The notes beneath the pieces were generated by a model that saw only the letters and a list, made by a program, of their open reading frames with translations, was not told where the DNA came from and made no database searches. A stretch of 64,000 nt of DNA from Lachnospiraceae bacterium (lineage in GTDB: Bacteria > Bacillota > Clostridia > Lachnospirales > Lachnospiraceae): assembly GCA_017553505.1 (NCBI GenBank), contig JAFZLD010000018.1:246623-310622 (forward strand), in the 5' to 3' direction. Positions 49,269 through 57,352 of the stretch are shown here, in pieces. The translations under genes were made by a program, and so were the position numbers. Numbering within the stretch: the first letter of the stretch is position 1; every line of letters begins with the position of its first letter.

Positions 49269-49299
49269 GGGCGGATGCGTCTTTATTTTTTGACATGAG

Positions 49300-49315
49300 G
49301 TTAGCGTGGCCTAAC
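49300..49315 (+). promoter_or_regulatory. Fourth GTTAG-N6-CTAAC box, before feoB
   Basis: GTTAG-CGTGGC-CTAAC sits 36 bases before the feoB start, five bases after a TTGACA (49290-49295) that lacks a -10 at the right distance. It suggests an internal operator that lets feoB be controlled separately, or a residual promoter. Confidence 0.65.
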
Positions 49316-49351
49316 CTGCAAAGGATTATTCATTGAAAGGACAACATAGAC

Positions 49352-51754
49352 ATGAGCTTACGTATTGCATTAGCAGGTAACCCCAACAGCGGTAAGACAA
49401 CCCTGTTTAACGCACTTACCGGTTCCAACCAGTTCGTAGGTAACTGGCCCGGTGTAACAGTTGAAAAAAAGGAAGGTAAATTAAAAAAGCATGACGACGT
49501 AGTCATCACCGACCTTCCCGGTATTTATTCACTTTCTCCCTACACATTGGAAGAAGTTGTAGCTAGAAATTACCTTATTGGAGAGCGTCCCGACGCCATC
49601 CTTAATATTATAGACGGTACCAACCTTGAGCGTAACCTGTACCTCACCACACAGCTTACCGAGCTTGGTATTCCCGTAGTTGTAGCCGTTAACATGATGG
49701 ATATCGTCAAGAAAAACGGCGACCAGATTAAGACAGAAGAACTCGCAAGACAGCTCGGCTGCAAGGTTGTGGTTCTTTCCGCACTTAAGGGCGACGGTGT
49801 TATGGAAGCAGCTGAAGAAGCTATCAAGGCTGCCAAGAACGCCAAGACCGTTCCCCTTCACACCTTCTCAGGCCCCGTTGAGCACGCTATCGCTCACATC
49901 GAGGAAGCTGTAGTACACGACATGCCCGAAGAGCAGCAGAGATGGTATGCCATCAAGGTATTCGAGCGCGACGACAAGGTTCTTGAGAAGCTTAACATCC
50001 CCGCAGACAAGATGGAGCACATCGAGAACGACATCAAGGCAGCGGAGAAAGAACTCGACGACGATGCCGAGAGCATCATCACCAACGAGCGTTACGTATA
50101 CATCGCTGAAGTTATTAAGTCCTGCTACAAGAAAAAGAACGCAGGTACCCTCACAACTTCAGATAAAATCGATAAGATTGTCACAAACAGATGGCTCGGC
50201 CTTCCTATCTTTGCACTTGTCATGTTCCTCGTATACTGGATTGCAATGGTAGGAATCGGTGCAGCTTCTACAGACTTCACCAATGACTGTATATTCGGTG
50301 ACGGTTTCCACCTCTTCGGAATGGACGGCGGATACGGTGAACTTGCCGAAAGCTACGGCGAAGCTTCAACGGTTGTAGACGGATACGAAGCTTTCCTTGA
50401 GGAAAATGGTCTTGAATCTGCTGACAAGTTTACTTATACGGTAGAAGATGAAGAAACACTCGCAACAGAAGAAGTTGACGCAACGATTAAAGACTACGAA
50501 GAAGCAGTGAAGACTCTCGAAGAAATCGGCGACGAACCCGACCCCAAAGAGTACGGCGTATGGGTACCCGGTATTCCGGTGCTTGTTGAGAAGCTTCTCG
50601 ACGCATGCAACGCAGCAGACTGGCTTAAGAGCCTTATTATTGACGGTATTATAGCCGGTGTCGGTGCAGTTCTTGGCTTCGTACCTCAGATGCTTGTACT
50701 CTTCTTAATGCTTGCGTTCCTTGAGGCTTGCGGTTACATGGCACGTATCGCCTTCGTACTTGACCGAATCTTCAGACGTTTCGGTCTTTCCGGTAAATCC
50801 TTCATTCCCATGCTTGTAGGCACAGGATGCGGTATCCCCGGTATCATGGCTTCACGTACCATCGAGAATGAACGTGACCGTCGTATGACAATTATCACAA
50901 CAACATTTATTCCTTGCGGTGCTAAGGTTCCTTTCATCGGAATGATCGCAGGCGCAATCTTCGGCGGAAGCGCCTGGATTGCAACAGGTTCATATTTCAT
51001 CGGTATGGCAGCAATCATCATCTCCGGTGTAATGCTTAAGAAGACCAAACTCTTCGCAGGCGACCCCGCTCCTTTTGTAATGGAGCTTCCCGCATACCAC
51101 ATGCCTACACTCGGTAACGTGCTTAGATCCATGTGGGAGCGCGGCTGGTCATTTATTAAGAAGGCCGGCACAATCATCCTTCTTTCGACCATAGTTATAT
51201 GGTTCTTGTCTAACTTCGGATTCACCGACGAGGGCTTTGGAATGATAGACAGCGAAGACATTGCATCTTCTGTTCTTGCAAAGGTCGGCGGTGCAATAGC
51301 TTGGATATTCGCACCTCTTGGCTGGGGTAACTGGCAGGCAGCCGTTGCATCAATCACAGGACTTGTGGCCAAAGAAAACATCGTCGGCACCATGGGCGTG
51401 CTCTACGGTGGCGGAGAACTTACCACATATCAGGCACTTGCACAGGTATTTACAACAGTTACAGGTTTGTCCTTCCTTGTATTCAACCTTCTCTGCGCAC
51501 CTTGCTTCGCAGCTATCGGCGCCATCAAGAGAGAGATGAACAACGCAAAGTGGACCTGGTTCGCAATTTTATACCAGTGTGGTTTCGCGTATGTAATCGC
51601 ACTTATGATTACACAGTTCGGCGGCGCATTCACCGGCAACTTAAATGTAATCGGACTTATCTTTGCAATATTCTTCCTTATCGGAATGATTTATATGCTC
51701 TTCGTTAAGAAGTACAAAGAAGCAACAACACTTACTAAGAAAGTCAGAGTTTAA
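49352..51754 (+). CDS. feoB: Ferrous iron transporter FeoB
   Basis: An 800-residue ferrous iron importer. The N-terminal G domain has G1 GNPNSGKT (9-16), NWPGVTVEK, G3 DLPGIYSL and G4 NMMD. A helical linker (about 170-270) precedes the membrane part with the two Gate motifs (CGYMARIAFVLDRIFRRFGLSGKSFIPMLVGTGCG, and LCAPCFAAIGAIKREMNNAKWT) that contain the conserved cysteines. An acidic extracytoplasmic insertion of about 95 residues (around 320-415, e.g. ESADKFTYTVEDEETLATEE) between the first helices is larger than in E. coli FeoB. GAAAGGA precedes the ATG. Confidence 0.97.
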   Translation: MSLRIALAGNPNSGKTTLFNALTGSNQFVGNWPGVTVEKKEGKLKKHDDVVITDLPGIYSLSPYTLEEVVARNYLIGERPDAILNIIDGTNLERNLYLTTQLTELGIPVVVAVNMMDIVKKNGDQIKTEELARQLGCKVVVLSALKGDGVMEAAEEAIKAAKNAKTVPLHTFSGPVEHAIAHIEEAVVHDMPEEQQRWYAIKVFERDDKVLEKLNIPADKMEHIENDIKAAEKELDDDAESIITNERYVYIAEVIKSCYKKKNAGTLTTSDKIDKIVTNRWLGLPIFALVMFLVYWIAMVGIGAASTDFTNDCIFGDGFHLFGMDGGYGELAESYGEASTVVDGYEAFLEENGLESADKFTYTVEDEETLATEEVDATIKDYEEAVKTLEEIGDEPDPKEYGVWVPGIPVLVEKLLDACNAADWLKSLIIDGIIAGVGAVLGFVPQMLVLFLMLAFLEACGYMARIAFVLDRIFRRFGLSGKSFIPMLVGTGCGIPGIMASRTIENERDRRMTIITTTFIPCGAKVPFIGMIAGAIFGGSAWIATGSYFIGMAAIIISGVMLKKTKLFAGDPAPFVMELPAYHMPTLGNVLRSMWERGWSFIKKAGTIILLSTIVIWFLSNFGFTDEGFGMIDSEDIASSVLAKVGGAIAWIFAPLGWGNWQAAVASITGLVAKENIVGTMGVLYGGGELTTYQALAQVFTTVTGLSFLVFNLLCAPCFAAIGAIKREMNNAKWTWFAILYQCGFAYVIALMITQFGGAFTGNLNVIGLIFAIFFLIGMIYMLFVKKYKEATTLTKKVRV

Positions 51755-51767
51755 TGCATTGAGGATT

Positions 51768-51796
51768 CTCCGGGCGGCCTTACGGGCCGTTCGGAG
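51768..51796 (+). terminator. Intercistronic hairpin after feoB
   Basis: CTCCGGGCGGCC (51768-51779) pairs with GGCCGTTCGGAG (51785-51796) over 12 positions including two wobbles. There is no T run, so it is more likely to stabilise or attenuate the feo mRNA than to end it. Confidence 0.55.
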
Positions 51797-51822
51797 AGTT
51801 TAAAGAAAGGACTGGTATTTGT

Positions 51823-51990
51823 ATGGAATTTTTAACGCAGAATATCGGAACTATAGTAATATCCGCAGGGCTTGTCGCTATCGTGGCGCTTGCGGTCAGA
51901 AGTCTTATTAAGGATAAAAAGAAAGGCAAAAGCACTTGCGGTGGAAACTGTGGAAGCTGTTCCATGGGATGCGCATGCCTTGGCAAGTAG
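51823..51990 (+). CDS. FeoB-associated Cys-rich membrane protein
   Basis: A 55-residue protein: one helix (IGTIVISAGLVAIVALAVRSLI), then a basic stretch and a Cys-rich end STCGGNCGSCSMGCACLGK. This matches the FeoB-associated family PF12669, which acts as a small partner of FeoB, perhaps replacing FeoC. AAAGGA lies 11 bases before the ATG. It sits between feoB and the DtxR-like gene. Confidence 0.9.
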   Translation: MEFLTQNIGTIVISAGLVAIVALAVRSLIKDKKKGKSTCGGNCGSCSMGCACLGK

Positions 51991-52034
51991 AGGCACTTTC
52001 TTTGGCGTACTATACAGGGACGGGGGGAGAAAAG

Positions 52035-52412
52035 ATGAAAGGCAATAATTCAACAGAAGATTACCTTAAGTGCATATTGTCCCTTCAAAACGAGAAAGGG
52101 AGCGTAAGGGCCGTAGACATAGCCCGCGCGATTAAAGTAACGAAGCCTACCGTCAGCGTAACCGTAAGAAAGCTGTACGATCAGGACTTAATATGTTTCG
52201 ATCAGGACGGCCACATCTACCTGACTATCAAAGGCAAAGAAACGGCCGAGAAGGTAAACGAGAAGAATATTCTTATAAAGAAGGCACTAAGATGCCTGGG
52301 AGTCAGCGAAAGCACGGCTTCCGAAGAGGCGTGCCTTATGGAGCACGTAATAGGGGAAGAAACATACAGATGTTTGGAGAGGTTCTTTGAGCGGCATGGG
52401 CAGACCGAATAA
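52035..52412 (+). CDS. DtxR/MntR-family metal-dependent repressor, altered metal site
   Basis: A 125-residue repressor. The winged helix (about 6-75) reads STEDYLKCIL, VRAVDIARAIKVTKPTVSVTV and GHIYLTIKGKETAEKV; a short dimerisation domain follows (EEACLMEHVIGEET). The reading frame is open further upstream but the GGGGGGAG site selects this ATG. Of the usual metal ligands Asp9, Cys100, Glu103 and His104 are present, but the Glu expected three residues after Asp9 is Lys12 and the His of the ERH element is Asn78. It is the last gene of the feo operon and the expected ligand of the GTTAG-N6-CTAAC boxes. Confidence 0.85.
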   Translation: MKGNNSTEDYLKCILSLQNEKGSVRAVDIARAIKVTKPTVSVTVRKLYDQDLICFDQDGHIYLTIKGKETAEKVNEKNILIKKALRCLGVSESTASEEACLMEHVIGEETYRCLERFFERHGQTE

Positions 52413-52632
52413 ACGGAATGTACCATGCCAATTTACTACAGGGCAAAGTGTGAATCGGAGGAAGTATGTGCGATTATTCTTTTAAGAAAAGATAGAGAGG
52501 CATAAGAAACTGAGAAATCGGCTTCTTTTTGTGCAAAAATAAAAACTGGATTATCAGTGCTAAATAGGTTAGAATGGAACAATGAAACGCTATTGTGGCA
52601 CGTAATGAGCACATGGTAACGGAGGAAGAGGA
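52413..52632 (+). other. Intergenic region with weak hairpin and weak promoter
   Basis: Near 52510-52530 GAAACTGA can pair with TCGGCTTC before TTTTT, a weak terminator for the feo operon. TTGTGC followed after 17 bases by TATCAG (near 52538-52566), or TAGAAT at about 52569, could start the next gene. No gene is visible here. Confidence 0.4.
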
Positions 52633-54180
52633 ATGGAACATTTTATTGATGAAAAGACCGTTATGCGGTTTTATCTGGACCTTATGAAGAAGGATGAGAT
52701 TGTTTTTCTTAAGGGTAAGGATGAGTTAAAGAAAGATATTAAGAAGGCGCTTGAGAAGCTCATTAACGAAGAGAAGATGAACAGCAAGATTCAGATTGCC
52801 GTCGGACTCTGGAAGAAGCTTTTTGAAGCTGCCATGAGTAACATATCCCCCAACAAGCAGGGATATGACAAGATTTTTAAGTATTTCGATTCATATGTGG
52901 AATTCGAGGAACTGATTTTTGCATCGGATTCTTTTTACAGAGACCATACACTGCACTGCCTTTGGGTGTATTTTCTGGGAGAATATCTTCACGAGAAGCC
53001 TGAGTTTTCGGAATTATATCGCTCTGAAAGGGAGATGATTGAAGGCTATGAGATACTCAGAGGGCTTGCCGATCAGCTGCCCATAATTAATGACGGCGAT
53101 GCCGATAAGCTTAAGGATGTTCTTGAATTATTAAAGAGCAGTGAGGAGAAAAACGGTTCGGTAAGATGTATAGCCGCCCTTACCCATGACCTCGGTTATC
53201 CGCTTAAGAAAATCGAGAAGATTAATAAGGCCATGAATAAGGTTCTTCCTTATTTTGCCATTCATAATTTCGATAATTTCAAGTTTGAATATGAGAATAT
53301 ACAGCAGCAATTTGTCAGCCAGTTTATTGATTTTATTGCCAGAAACAGCATTGTAAACGTTTCCAACAAGGGTAACCTGTCCAAAGAGACCCAGGAACTT
53401 CTTAAAAAGATATTTGAAAGAGCTGATTACAGTTTCGATAAGGAGGATGCGATAGCGTTCTCGCACAGTTTCGATTCGATCACCGAAGAGGAAAGAGCTC
53501 TTATCAAGGATACCTTTAACGTTAATACTCATTTCCACGCATCGTTTAGCAAGAAAGCCGCTTATTACAATGACTTCGAGGCATATCAGCACGGAATCAT
53601 GAGTGCATTTCTGCTTATGAAGAATCTGCAGGCATTTCAGGATATCGATTTCTGCCGTCCTGACACAGAACTTCCTGTTGCAAATACGAGGATTCTGGAA
53701 TTACATGAGATATTGGCTTCAATTTCCGACCATACACGCGACAGCTTTAAGATAAGCGCAATCGGCAGTGGTTCTTTCCTTACTTTTGTGGATGAGCTTG
53801 AAGAGTTTTCACGAATCTCCAGAGCGAGCCAGAACAGAGAGTATGTGGAGGAATTCTGCGACACGGCTCTTTACATGGAAGACGGTTGGCTGAATGTGGT
53901 ATTTGAATTCAATAACGATAAGCTTGATAACCTCGACCCCGAGATTTCTTTTAAGGGAAGGTGTAAGAGGTTTCTTTCGCTGTTTGATATTGCCAACCTT
54001 GATAAGTATTTAAAGATCAGGGTCAAAATCGTGGGCAAGCTTCCTACAGATGAGAATGAATATGTTCTTGAGATTGCTCATAAGCACGCCGACATCAGAA
54101 TCAACGGTGAGTCTCAGATCATTCCCAAGTACCTTAAGTCCACGCAGTATTACACCAAAGAAGAATACGCACAGATGTAA
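52633..54180 (+). CDS. HD-domain phosphohydrolase-like protein
   Basis: A 515-residue soluble protein. An HD metal site is suggested by His105/His108 in FYRDHTLHCLWVYFLGEYL, His185-Asp186 in AALTHDLGYPLKKIEK and a later His in YQHGIMSAFLLMK, the H...HD...H order of the HD superfamily (nucleotide phosphohydrolases). The C-terminal 150 residues have no recognised fold. GGAGG lies nine bases before the ATG. It is flanked by terminators, so it acts as a single gene. A dNTPase-like or cyclic-nucleotide activity is possible but not shown. Confidence 0.65.
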   Translation: MEHFIDEKTVMRFYLDLMKKDEIVFLKGKDELKKDIKKALEKLINEEKMNSKIQIAVGLWKKLFEAAMSNISPNKQGYDKIFKYFDSYVEFEELIFASDSFYRDHTLHCLWVYFLGEYLHEKPEFSELYRSEREMIEGYEILRGLADQLPIINDGDADKLKDVLELLKSSEEKNGSVRCIAALTHDLGYPLKKIEKINKAMNKVLPYFAIHNFDNFKFEYENIQQQFVSQFIDFIARNSIVNVSNKGNLSKETQELLKKIFERADYSFDKEDAIAFSHSFDSITEEERALIKDTFNVNTHFHASFSKKAAYYNDFEAYQHGIMSAFLLMKNLQAFQDIDFCRPDTELPVANTRILELHEILASISDHTRDSFKISAIGSGSFLTFVDELEEFSRISRASQNREYVEEFCDTALYMEDGWLNVVFEFNNDKLDNLDPEISFKGRCKRFLSLFDIANLDKYLKIRVKIVGKLPTDENEYVLEIAHKHADIRINGESQIIPKYLKSTQYYTKEEYAQM

Positions 54181-54188
54181 TAATGATG

Positions 54189-54220
54189 AGGAAGCTGCCT
54201 TTATGGTGGCTTCCTTTTTT
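54189..54220 (+). terminator. Rho-independent terminator
   Basis: GGAAGCTGCC (54190-54199) pairs with GGTGGCTTCC (54205-54214), with one mismatch, followed by six Ts. Confidence 0.92.
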
Positions 54221-54319
54221 GTGCCCTAAAAAAACTTATAAAAAAGTACTTGAAAACAATTTTTAATCATATTAGCCTCTTATTAGGACGTCCGAATCTT
54301 ACCTAAGAGGAGGCTTTTT

Positions 54320-55309
54320 ATGACCAAAGAACAACTTCATAAGCACATTGAAAACAGCACAGGCAACGAGTCGAATATATGCCAGATTTACGCGCTTCAG
54401 GGCGGCAAGACAGTGTATGAGGACTGCTGGCACGGCTATAAGACTGCGGATGCGGTGAATGTCAATTCCGTGACGAAGGGCGTGATGGCGCTGCTTGCGG
54501 GGATTGCGATTGATAATGGATTTATTAAAAGTGTGGATCAAAAGGTGATGGATTTCTTCCCGGGTTATACGGTTAAGCGGGGCGAGAAGACCATTTATGA
54601 TGTGACGGTTAAGCATCTGCTTACGATGACGGCGCCGTACAAGTATAAGTCCGAACCCTGGACTAAGGTCTGCACCTCGCAGGACTGGACGCTTGCGGTT
54701 TTGGATTATCTGGGCGGGCGAAAGGGCATAACCGGCGAGTTTAAGTATGCGACGCTTGGGATACAGATTCTGGCCGGCGTGATTGAGCGCGCGACCGGGG
54801 AGAAGTGTCTGGATTTTGCGAATCGGTTTCTTTTTACACCGGTGGGGCTGCCTGAGAGGGTGGCGCACGGGGACAGTTCCAAAGAAGACCAGTTTGATTT
54901 CTTCATGAACAAGAACCCGCGTGGGTATGAGTGGTACACGGATCCGACAGGGGCTGTTACGGCCGGCTGGGGAGTGTGCATGTCGGCGCGGGACATGGCT
55001 GTGCTGGGCGCGGTTGTGCTTGGTGGTGGCGAGTGTGCGGGGCAGAGGGTTGTGTCGCAGGAATATGTGGATGAGATGCTTTGGCCGCATTTGAAGCTCG
55101 GTGAGCGGTTCGGGTACATGAACTACGGGTATTTGTGGTACAAGCCTTACGATAATCGCGAGGTATATGCGGCAATCGGTGACAGCGGCAACATTATCTA
55201 TGTGAACCGCGAGAACGGCGTGTCTGTGGGTATTACGGGCACTTTTAAGCCGAGGATATTTGACAGGGTGGAGTTTATTGAGAAAATGGTCCTGCCTGTG
55301 GTAGACTGA
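54320..55309 (+). CDS. Serine hydrolase of the beta-lactamase/PBP4* family
   Basis: A 329-residue protein without signal peptide. The nucleophile motif SxxK is Ser50-Val-Thr-Lys53 in VNSVTKGVMALLAGIAIDNG. The second motif, usually YxN, is probably YAT in FKYATLGIQILAGVIERATG. GTFKPR near the end may stand for the KTG-like element. The LTMTAPYKYKSEPW segment is typical of class C-like esterases and D-aminopeptidase relatives. AAGAGGAGG precedes the ATG. A cytosolic esterase or peptidase is more likely than antibiotic resistance. Followed by the DNA methyltransferase gene after 34 bases. Confidence 0.85.
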   Translation: MTKEQLHKHIENSTGNESNICQIYALQGGKTVYEDCWHGYKTADAVNVNSVTKGVMALLAGIAIDNGFIKSVDQKVMDFFPGYTVKRGEKTIYDVTVKHLLTMTAPYKYKSEPWTKVCTSQDWTLAVLDYLGGRKGITGEFKYATLGIQILAGVIERATGEKCLDFANRFLFTPVGLPERVAHGDSSKEDQFDFFMNKNPRGYEWYTDPTGAVTAGWGVCMSARDMAVLGAVVLGGGECAGQRVVSQEYVDEMLWPHLKLGERFGYMNYGYLWYKPYDNREVYAAIGDSGNIIYVNRENGVSVGITGTFKPRIFDRVEFIEKMVLPVVD

Positions 55310-55343
55310 TATAGAATGAATTTGGGCTAAGGAGTAAGTATTT

Positions 55344-56249
55344 ATGAGTCTTTATTATGAACAGGACGGAATTAAGATATACAGGGAAGACAATATTGAA
55401 TTGTTGCGTTCGCTTCCGTCCGATTCGGTGAACTTGATATATTGCGATATTCTGTACAATACCGGCAAGGTATTCGATGATTATTCGGATAACCTGGGTG
55501 CGCCGGATGAGGCGACTGAGTGGTACAGACCCCGCATTGAGGAGATGAAGAGGGTACTTGCTCCGAACGGTAGTATCTTCATACATTGCAACTGGCGCAT
55601 GGACTCTTACATGCGTATATTGATGGACGAGATATTCGGTACCGGATGCTTCCGCAACCGAATTTATCGCCAGCATAGCAAAGAAAGAGGATTCTTTGCC
55701 AACTTCGACTCGCAGGTGGATATCATCCTGTATTACGTTAAGGATTCCCGCAACTTCATATTCCACGAGCTTCGCGGCGAAAGCAAGCAGATTGTGCCAC
55801 TGTTTGAGAACGGAGATCTTGCGGGGCGCGACGATGTGCGTGAGTTTGAAGGAGAGGCTATAGACTTGAAGGCTTTGAACAAGCACTGGCTTATCAGTAA
55901 CGCGCAGTTTAACGACATGAAGGCGGCGGGAGAAGTACAGCTTATAGACGGTCTTCCTTACCGTTTCTCGAATGTCATACCTGTCGGCAACCTCTGGAAC
56001 GAGCCTGAGATGTATGACACATATACCCGAACCGATGTGGCCGATGCGTACGATACACCCAAGCCCGAGGCGGTTCTGGACAGAATCATCAGAGTGGCTT
56101 CGGAACCCGGGGATTTGGTGGCCGATTTCTTTTTAGGAGGCGGCACCACGGCTGTTGTGGCAAGGAAGCTCGGAAGAAAGTTTATCGGCTGCGATATTTC
56201 GGTAAAGGCTTGCGAGGTTACGGTGAAGAAGCTGGAAGAGATTGAGTAA
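55344..56249 (+). CDS. DNA methyltransferase of the beta class (N4/N6), unusual motif IV
   Basis: A 301-residue DNA methyltransferase. Motif IV comes first (LIYCDILYNTGKVF) and the AdoMet-binding motif I near the C-terminus (GDLVADFFLGGGTTAVVARKLGRKFIGCDIS), so the order is beta class. Other family blocks are MKRVLAPNGSIFIHCNWRMDSYM, FRNRIYRQH and DIILYYVKD. Motif IV reads DILY instead of the standard DPPY. No restriction enzyme is adjacent, so it is an orphan. GGAG lies nine bases before the ATG. It overlaps the open frame of the next gene, but the real start of that lies downstream. Confidence 0.88.
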   Translation: MSLYYEQDGIKIYREDNIELLRSLPSDSVNLIYCDILYNTGKVFDDYSDNLGAPDEATEWYRPRIEEMKRVLAPNGSIFIHCNWRMDSYMRILMDEIFGTGCFRNRIYRQHSKERGFFANFDSQVDIILYYVKDSRNFIFHELRGESKQIVPLFENGDLAGRDDVREFEGEAIDLKALNKHWLISNAQFNDMKAAGEVQLIDGLPYRFSNVIPVGNLWNEPEMYDTYTRTDVADAYDTPKPEAVLDRIIRVASEPGDLVADFFLGGGTTAVVARKLGRKFIGCDISVKACEVTVKKLEEIE

Positions 56250-56277
56250 AAAATTAGGGTATTGGGAGGGGTTATTT

Positions 56278-57195
56278 ATGAATATCAGAACAAAGCAATT
56301 TCAGATACTTACGGATATCGGGCTTGTATACAAGCTCATGACGGAAGTCTATAACCATGAGGAGAGTAACGGGCCGGCGGAGCCGTTCTTTGAGTATGCG
56401 ATAACTTCACCTTGGGTGGAGAGAGACTTCCTTCGGCTGAACAGATTCTGGCTGGATGGGGACAATCCGGTTGGGTTTGTGTTCTATGAACAGCCGGTGA
56501 CGGCTCTTTACTTTGTGTTGCGTCCGGGATATGAGTGCCTGGCGGGCGAGATGATTGAATATGCGGAGACGGCTTATCCGAAGTTTGAGGACCCGTTAGA
56601 ATTAGTGTTTATTTCGGGGCAGACTGCGCTTATTGAAGCGGCTTGTGCGCGGGGGTATGAGCTTGCGTATGAAGAGCCGGATAATTATTTTGACTTTAGA
56701 GAGGGAAAGCTTGACTATCCGCTTCCGGAAGGATATCACTTCGTGGATCCGAAGACTTCAGACCCTTTGAAGGTGGCCAAATGCCTCTGGGATGGATTTA
56801 ACAAGTGGGAGCTCGGCGAGTTTAAGGACTGGGATGTTCCTGCCAAGAATGAGGGAAGAAGCCCGTTTGAGCTTTATCAGAATGTGTTGGGGGCGACTAT
56901 CGCGCCGGCACCGCACGCGACGTACGAGTACACGACTATCATTGCGGATGAGAACGATGATTATGTATGCTTCTCGGGGATGTGGTGGAATCCGGAGACT
57001 AAGCTTGCTTACATGGAGCCTCTCTGCACTGTGCCCGAGCATCAGCATAAGGGCCTTGCGGCTGCGGCACTTTCGCACCATGACAGTATACTGCGCCCTC
57101 TCGGTGCCGAGATAATGACAGGCGGAGGCAACGAGTTCTACAAGAAGATTGGATATCAGTACACAAGAGTTTACAAGCACTACATAAAGAAGTAA
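56278..57195 (+). CDS. GNAT-family acetyltransferase, two-domain
   Basis: A 305-residue protein. The C-terminal GNAT domain is clear: MWWNPETKLAYMEPLCTVPEHQHKGLAAAALSHH carries motif A with HKGLA, and GNEFYKKIGYQY motif B. The N-terminal 150 residues (VYKLMTEVYNHEESN, YECLAGEMIEYAETAYPKFED) look like a decayed or ligand-binding GNAT copy. GGGAGGGG six bases upstream fixes the start, 12 codons inside the longer open frame. The acceptor is unknown. Confidence 0.82.
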   Translation: MNIRTKQFQILTDIGLVYKLMTEVYNHEESNGPAEPFFEYAITSPWVERDFLRLNRFWLDGDNPVGFVFYEQPVTALYFVLRPGYECLAGEMIEYAETAYPKFEDPLELVFISGQTALIEAACARGYELAYEEPDNYFDFREGKLDYPLPEGYHFVDPKTSDPLKVAKCLWDGFNKWELGEFKDWDVPAKNEGRSPFELYQNVLGATIAPAPHATYEYTTIIADENDDYVCFSGMWWNPETKLAYMEPLCTVPEHQHKGLAAAALSHHDSILRPLGAEIMTGGGNEFYKKIGYQYTRVYKHYIKK

Positions 57196-57203
57196 CAGAA
57201 ATG

Positions 57204-57225
57204 AGCCTCAGTATGAGCTGAGGCT
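57204..57225 (+). terminator. Hairpin, possible terminator
   Basis: AGCCTCAG (57204-57211) pairs perfectly with CTGAGGCT (57218-57225) over a six-base loop; only a weak T-rich tail follows. Confidence 0.6.
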
Positions 57226-57261
57226 GTTGTCGTATTTAATAACGGTTATGGGAGATTATTT

Positions 57262-57333
57262 ATGCATAAAGCAGAAATGGCAGAATTTCAGTATCTGGTA
57301 GCCGGAGATAACTGGACGATTTCTTTGAAATGA
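57262..57333 (+). CDS. Possible 23-residue leader peptide or gene remnant
   Basis: An ATG preceded by GGGAG nine bases upstream opens a 23-codon frame (MHKAEMAEF, then VAGDNWTISLK) ending 20 bases before the metallo-hydrolase start. GDNWTISL resembles KGDNWSLAI of the next protein, so it may be a fragment left by duplication. Translation is uncertain. Confidence 0.3.
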   Translation: MHKAEMAEFQYLVAGDNWTISLK

Positions 57334-57352
57334 GGATGCATTGGAGGATAAT

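Noticed and set aside
52435-52480. Second GEMM-like riboswitch (GGGCAAAG at about 52440)
   Set aside because: Only the GGGCAAAG word is present; the GNRA-capped stem, GACGCAAAGC block and CAGCC element are missing.
54299-55090. 263-codon minus-strand frame
   Set aside because: Antisense to the serine hydrolase, rich in Arg, His and Pro, with no start signal.
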